The translations under genes were made by a program, and so were the position numbers. This document shows, in pieces, positions 49,299 through 51,612 of a stretch of DNA of 51,612 bases (position 1 is its first letter; every line of letters begins with the position of its first letter). Source of the stretch: CAZMSD01 sp964568855. Its GTDB lineage: Bacteria; CAIWAD01. Below the pieces are notes generated by a model, which worked only from the letters and a program-made list of their open reading frames with translations, was not told where the DNA came from and searched no databases. The stretch is from contig CAZMSD010000028.1 of NCBI GenBank assembly GCA_964568855.1, positions 1 through 51,612 on the forward strand. Reading direction: 5' to 3'.

Positions 49299-50312
49299 AT
49301 GAAAGCAACAGTCAAATGGGTGTTCTGCCCGACCCTCATCGCCGCCTTCATGGTTGCGCCCTGTATCGCCGCGGGGAATTCGCCGCTCTTCGAGCATCAC
49401 ACGAAGGCGACGGTTGCCCGCTTCAACGATCTGATGACGGACGTGCAGCAGGCGCCCAAGGAGGCTCCAGTAGATCCGGACGGCGCCATCGAGAACGTGA
49501 CCGATCCCTGGCTCTACCCGATCTGCTCCACGAATCCCGTCTACGAGCCCGGCTGCGCGACGGATCCCTGGTTCGATCCCAACTGCGCGGAGCCCACCAT
49601 GCCCTACTGGGGTGATCCCGACTGCTTCCCGTACACCGATCCCTATTTCGATTCGGCGTGCTTGCCGCAGACCGATCCGGCTTTCGACATCGCCTGCCAG
49701 ACGGATCCCGCCTTCGACCCCGATTGTACGGGAGGAACCACCGATCCCTGGCACGATCCCTTCTGCATCACCGATCCCGGGATCAACCCCGACTGCACCA
49801 CGGATCCCGCGAGCGAGCCCTACTGCAGCACCGATCCCCAGTGGGGCAACCCGGATTGCCAGACCTGGACGAATCCCGACATCTTCCCCGAGTGCTCCAC
49901 CGATCCCTTCATGTGGTACTGGTGCGTCACCGATCCCGCCTCGGGTAATCCCGACTGCGTGACGGATCCGGTTGTCAATCCTTACTGCAGCACGGATCCG
50001 CAGTGGGGCAATCCCGACTGCATCCAGGTGGGTACCGAGGATCGGCCGGTGGACTTCGGACTGATGCAGAATTACCCGAACCCCTTCAACCCGAGCACCA
50101 CCATCGAATTCGTGATGGCCGAAACCGGCCAGGCGCGCCTGGCGGTCTATTCGCTGGCCGGCGAGGAAGTGGATGTGCTGGTGGACGGCCTGGTGTCCAG
50201 GGGTTCCAACAGCGTGGTCTTCGACGCGGGACACCTGGCGAGCGGCGTGTACATCTACACCCTTGAAGCCGCCGGGCAGGTTGAAACGCAGAAGATGATC
50301 CTGCTTAAATAA
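49299..50312 (+). CDS. Secreted Cys-repeat protein with C-terminal sorting domain, copy 1
   Basis: 337 residues. Sec signal (VKWVFCPTLIAAFMVAPCIA), a short helix (FEHHTKATVARFNDLMTDV), then 16 units of the form T-D-P-x(3-4)-P-x-C (10-13 residues each, one Cys per unit) at about 68-241, and a final 85-residue beta domain starting FGLMQNYPNPFNPSTTI, with LAVYSLAGEEV and ending KMILLK. That domain is the FlgD-like/type A sorting domain used for export to the cell surface in FCB-type bacteria. No enzymatic motif. The regular Asp-Pro-Cys array suggests disulfide-linked, metal-binding or stiff fibre structure. AGGAAGGA before ATG. A tandem paralog follows. Confidence 0.85.
   Translation: MKATVKWVFCPTLIAAFMVAPCIAAGNSPLFEHHTKATVARFNDLMTDVQQAPKEAPVDPDGAIENVTDPWLYPICSTNPVYEPGCATDPWFDPNCAEPTMPYWGDPDCFPYTDPYFDSACLPQTDPAFDIACQTDPAFDPDCTGGTTDPWHDPFCITDPGINPDCTTDPASEPYCSTDPQWGNPDCQTWTNPDIFPECSTDPFMWYWCVTDPASGNPDCVTDPVVNPYCSTDPQWGNPDCIQVGTEDRPVDFGLMQNYPNPFNPSTTIEFVMAETGQARLAVYSLAGEEVDVLVDGLVSRGSNSVVFDAGHLASGVYIYTLEAAGQVETQKMILLK
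49500..50021 (+). repeat. 16 T-D-P-x-P-x-Cys coding repeats
   Basis: Protein units such as TDPWHDPFCI, TDPGINPDCT, TDPASEPYCS and TDPQWGNPDC repeat with 30-39 base periods; the DNA carries recurrent ACGGATCCC/ACCGATCCC words. Sixteen cysteines in the mature array. Confidence 0.9.
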
Positions 50313-50366
50313 TCCCACCCGGACCCGCAGGTCCGAACCACACTACAGACGACGCGATTGCTGTTC

Positions 50367-50399
50367 ACCCCGCCCTCCCCGGAGGGCGGGGTTCCTTTT
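50367..50399 (+). terminator. Intrinsic terminator of Cys-repeat gene copy 1
   Basis: ACCCCGCCCTCC and GGAGGGCGGGGT around a CC loop (50367-50392), then TCCTTTT. Stem of about ten pairs. Confidence 0.87.
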
Positions 50400-50449
50400 C
50401 ACCTGGAAGTCGCGGAGAACCAAGGCGCTGCGAGTGAATCAGCAGGTAT

Positions 50450-50803
50450 CCTTCACATAGTCAGAGTTGCCGTTATATGTCAAGAGATCCGGTAAATACT
50501 TGCAAGTCCAAATAATCTTAATGGCCAGGATATAATTTCGGATAGACAAATATTGCTTGACTGAACACCCTTCACAATCTAAACCGCCCCTGTCCTAAGA
50601 CCTTGAGCCCCCCAATACCCCCCCCCCGGACCATCCCCGACCAGTGGATCAATCCACTTGAGCGCTGCGGCGGAAGGGTATCCCGCCTCCAGGCCTGCAA
50701 GGCGATCGGGCGGCAAACTCTGTTCCCGCGGCTCGCCCTGACGACCGTCGATTAGCACCGAATCAGATTTCGGCCCTATCACAAACACAGAGAGGAAAGA
50801 CAG
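50450..50803 (+). promoter_or_regulatory. A+T-rich leader region of the second Cys-repeat gene with poly-C tract and hairpin
   Basis: No gene in this 400-base stretch. 50450-50580 is much richer in A+T than its surroundings and contains TATAAT at 50531-50536 without a well-placed -35 box. A C10 tract lies at 50618-50627 (with C6 at 50608-50613) and a small hairpin AGTGGATCAATCCACT at 50643-50658. The ribosome binding site AGAGAGGAAAG precedes ATG 50804. Promoter location is uncertain. Confidence 0.4.
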
Positions 50804-51612
50804 ATGAAAGCAATGGTCAAGTGGGTTATCAGCCCAACCCTACTGGCGGCCTTCTTGGTTGCGCCATGTATCGCCGCGAGCGGCTCGCCGCTTTTCGAGC
50901 ATCACACGAAGGCCACGGTCACTCGCTTCAACGACATGATGACGGATGTCCAGCAGGCTGGAAGAGTTCCGGCCGGCGCGGGGGACGGCGCCATCGAGGA
51001 AATCACCGATCCGTTGATCTACCCGGTCTGCGAGACGGATCCGGATTACGATCCCATCTGCGTGACCGATCCTTTCTTCGATCCGGATTGCGCGGAACCG
51101 ACTTCACCCTATTGGGCCGATCCGAACTGCAATCCGGAGACCGATCCCCGCTTCGATCCGGTGGGCTGCGGCTACGAAACGGACCCGCAATTCGACATCA
51201 ACTGCCAGACGGATCCCGACTGGGATCCCCTCTGCGACCCGATGACCACCGATCCCTGGCACGATCCCTTCTGTATCACGGATCCCGCCATCAATCCCGA
51301 CTGCCTGACGGATCCTCTGGTGGAGCCCTACTGCAGCACCGATCCCCAGTGGGGCAACCCGGACTGCCAGGACACCGATCCCTACGTCGATCCCTGGTGT
51401 ATCACGGATCCCGACATCAATCCGAACTGCGTCACGATTCCCGGCGTGGAACCCTACTGCAGCACGGATCCCTACTGGGGCAATCCCGACTGCGACTACA
51501 CCAACCCGGACATTTTCCCCGAGTGCTCGACGGATCCCTACGTCTACTACTGGTGCGTCACCGATCCGGCCTCGGGCAATCCCGACTGCGTGACGGATCC
51601 CCATTTCAATCC
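50804..51612 (+). CDS. Secreted Cys-repeat protein, copy 2 (3'-truncated by the window end)
   Basis: 269 codons visible, no stop. N-terminus is nearly the same as copy 1 (signal VKWVISPTLLAAFLVAPCIA, then FEHHTKATVTRFNDMMTDV). 18 complete T-D-P-x-P-x-C units follow, more than in copy 1, because a 40-residue four-unit block (51248-51367) is present again at 51374-51493. It contains two GTATCAC words (51273, 51399) where copy 1 has other codons. The C-terminal sorting domain would lie beyond the window. Tandem duplication of the gene is clear. Confidence 0.87.
   Translation, partial: MKAMVKWVISPTLLAAFLVAPCIAASGSPLFEHHTKATVTRFNDMMTDVQQAGRVPAGAGDGAIEEITDPLIYPVCETDPDYDPICVTDPFFDPDCAEPTSPYWADPNCNPETDPRFDPVGCGYETDPQFDINCQTDPDWDPLCDPMTTDPWHDPFCITDPAINPDCLTDPLVEPYCSTDPQWGNPDCQDTDPYVDPWCITDPDINPNCVTIPGVEPYCSTDPYWGNPDCDYTNPDIFPECSTDPYVYYWCVTDPASGNPDCVTDPHFN
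51005..51612 (+). repeat. T-D-P-x-P-x-Cys repeats with a duplicated four-unit block
   Basis: At least 18 units. Blocks 51248-51367 and 51374-51493 are both exactly 120 bases; by eye 31 of 40 residues match, showing a higher-order repeat. Confidence 0.88.

Noticed and set aside
50579..50788. Minus-strand ORF of 69 codons across the poly-C region
   Set aside because: Reads the C10 tract as poly-Gly, has no ribosome binding site or family pattern, and overlaps the leader of the second Cys-repeat gene.
51005..51612. Possible CRISPR-like array from regular GGATCC-type words
   Set aside because: The periodicity comes from coding repeats in one open frame with variable spacing; there are no constant repeats with unique spacers.

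Overview
The window is about 51.6 kb of high-G+C bacterial DNA with nearly all genes on the + strand. It suggests an uncultured Gram-negative of the FCB-type assemblage (an Eisenbacteria-, Krumholzibacteriota- or Latescibacterota-like lineage). The grounds are secreted proteins with Sec signals, a C-terminal sorting domain beginning QNYPNPFNPSTTI, lamin-tail, CARDB and FN3 modules, a complete divisome cluster with FtsA, and a cyclic-2,3-diphosphoglycerate-synthetase-like GTPase. The placement is inference; no rRNA is present.

Layout. 1-5632: one very long secreted repeat protein split over three reading frames. 5764-9577: rarA, rlmH, a double-domain ThyX-like protein and a small unknown. 9559-10113: a convergent ArsR-type regulator, the only minus-strand gene. 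10367-22622: a dcw cluster (mraZ, STAS-like ORF, rsmH, ftsL-like, ftsI, murF, ftsW, murB, ftsQ, two ftsA, ftsZ) with a textbook MraZ operator but without murE, mraY, murD, murG, murC and ddl. 22670-23488: tRNA-Arg(CCU) and a TPR membrane protein. 23501-34033: a structured leader with an attenuator-like terminator, then rimP-nusA-ylxQ-infB-rbfA-truB-ribF-rpsO-pnp. 34072-37075: a 20-bp RNA hairpin, an M16 peptidase, dut, a polysaccharide deacetylase, a MerR-type regulator and an overlapping tRNA-Pro(GGG). 37210-39499: an exported unknown and the cDPG-synthetase-like GTPase. 40149-51612: envelope and surface genes, namely a lamin-tail protein behind a possible sigma-54 promoter, two related giant membrane proteins with amidotransferase-like domains, and two tandem paralogs built of TDP-x-P-x-Cys repeats.

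How it works together. The first 38 kb is mostly core biology: cell division, wall synthesis, transcription and translation factors, ribosome maturation and RNA decay, in operons with overlapping start and stop codons. The last 12 kb looks like a surface-structure locus. The best candidates for undescribed biology are (i) the Cys-repeat secreted pair with long poly-C tracts in their leaders, (ii) the neighbouring membrane pair, (iii) a dispersed 7-mer GTGATAC that is far commoner than its composition predicts and often costs rare codons, (iv) the double FtsA, and (v) several structured RNA leaders.
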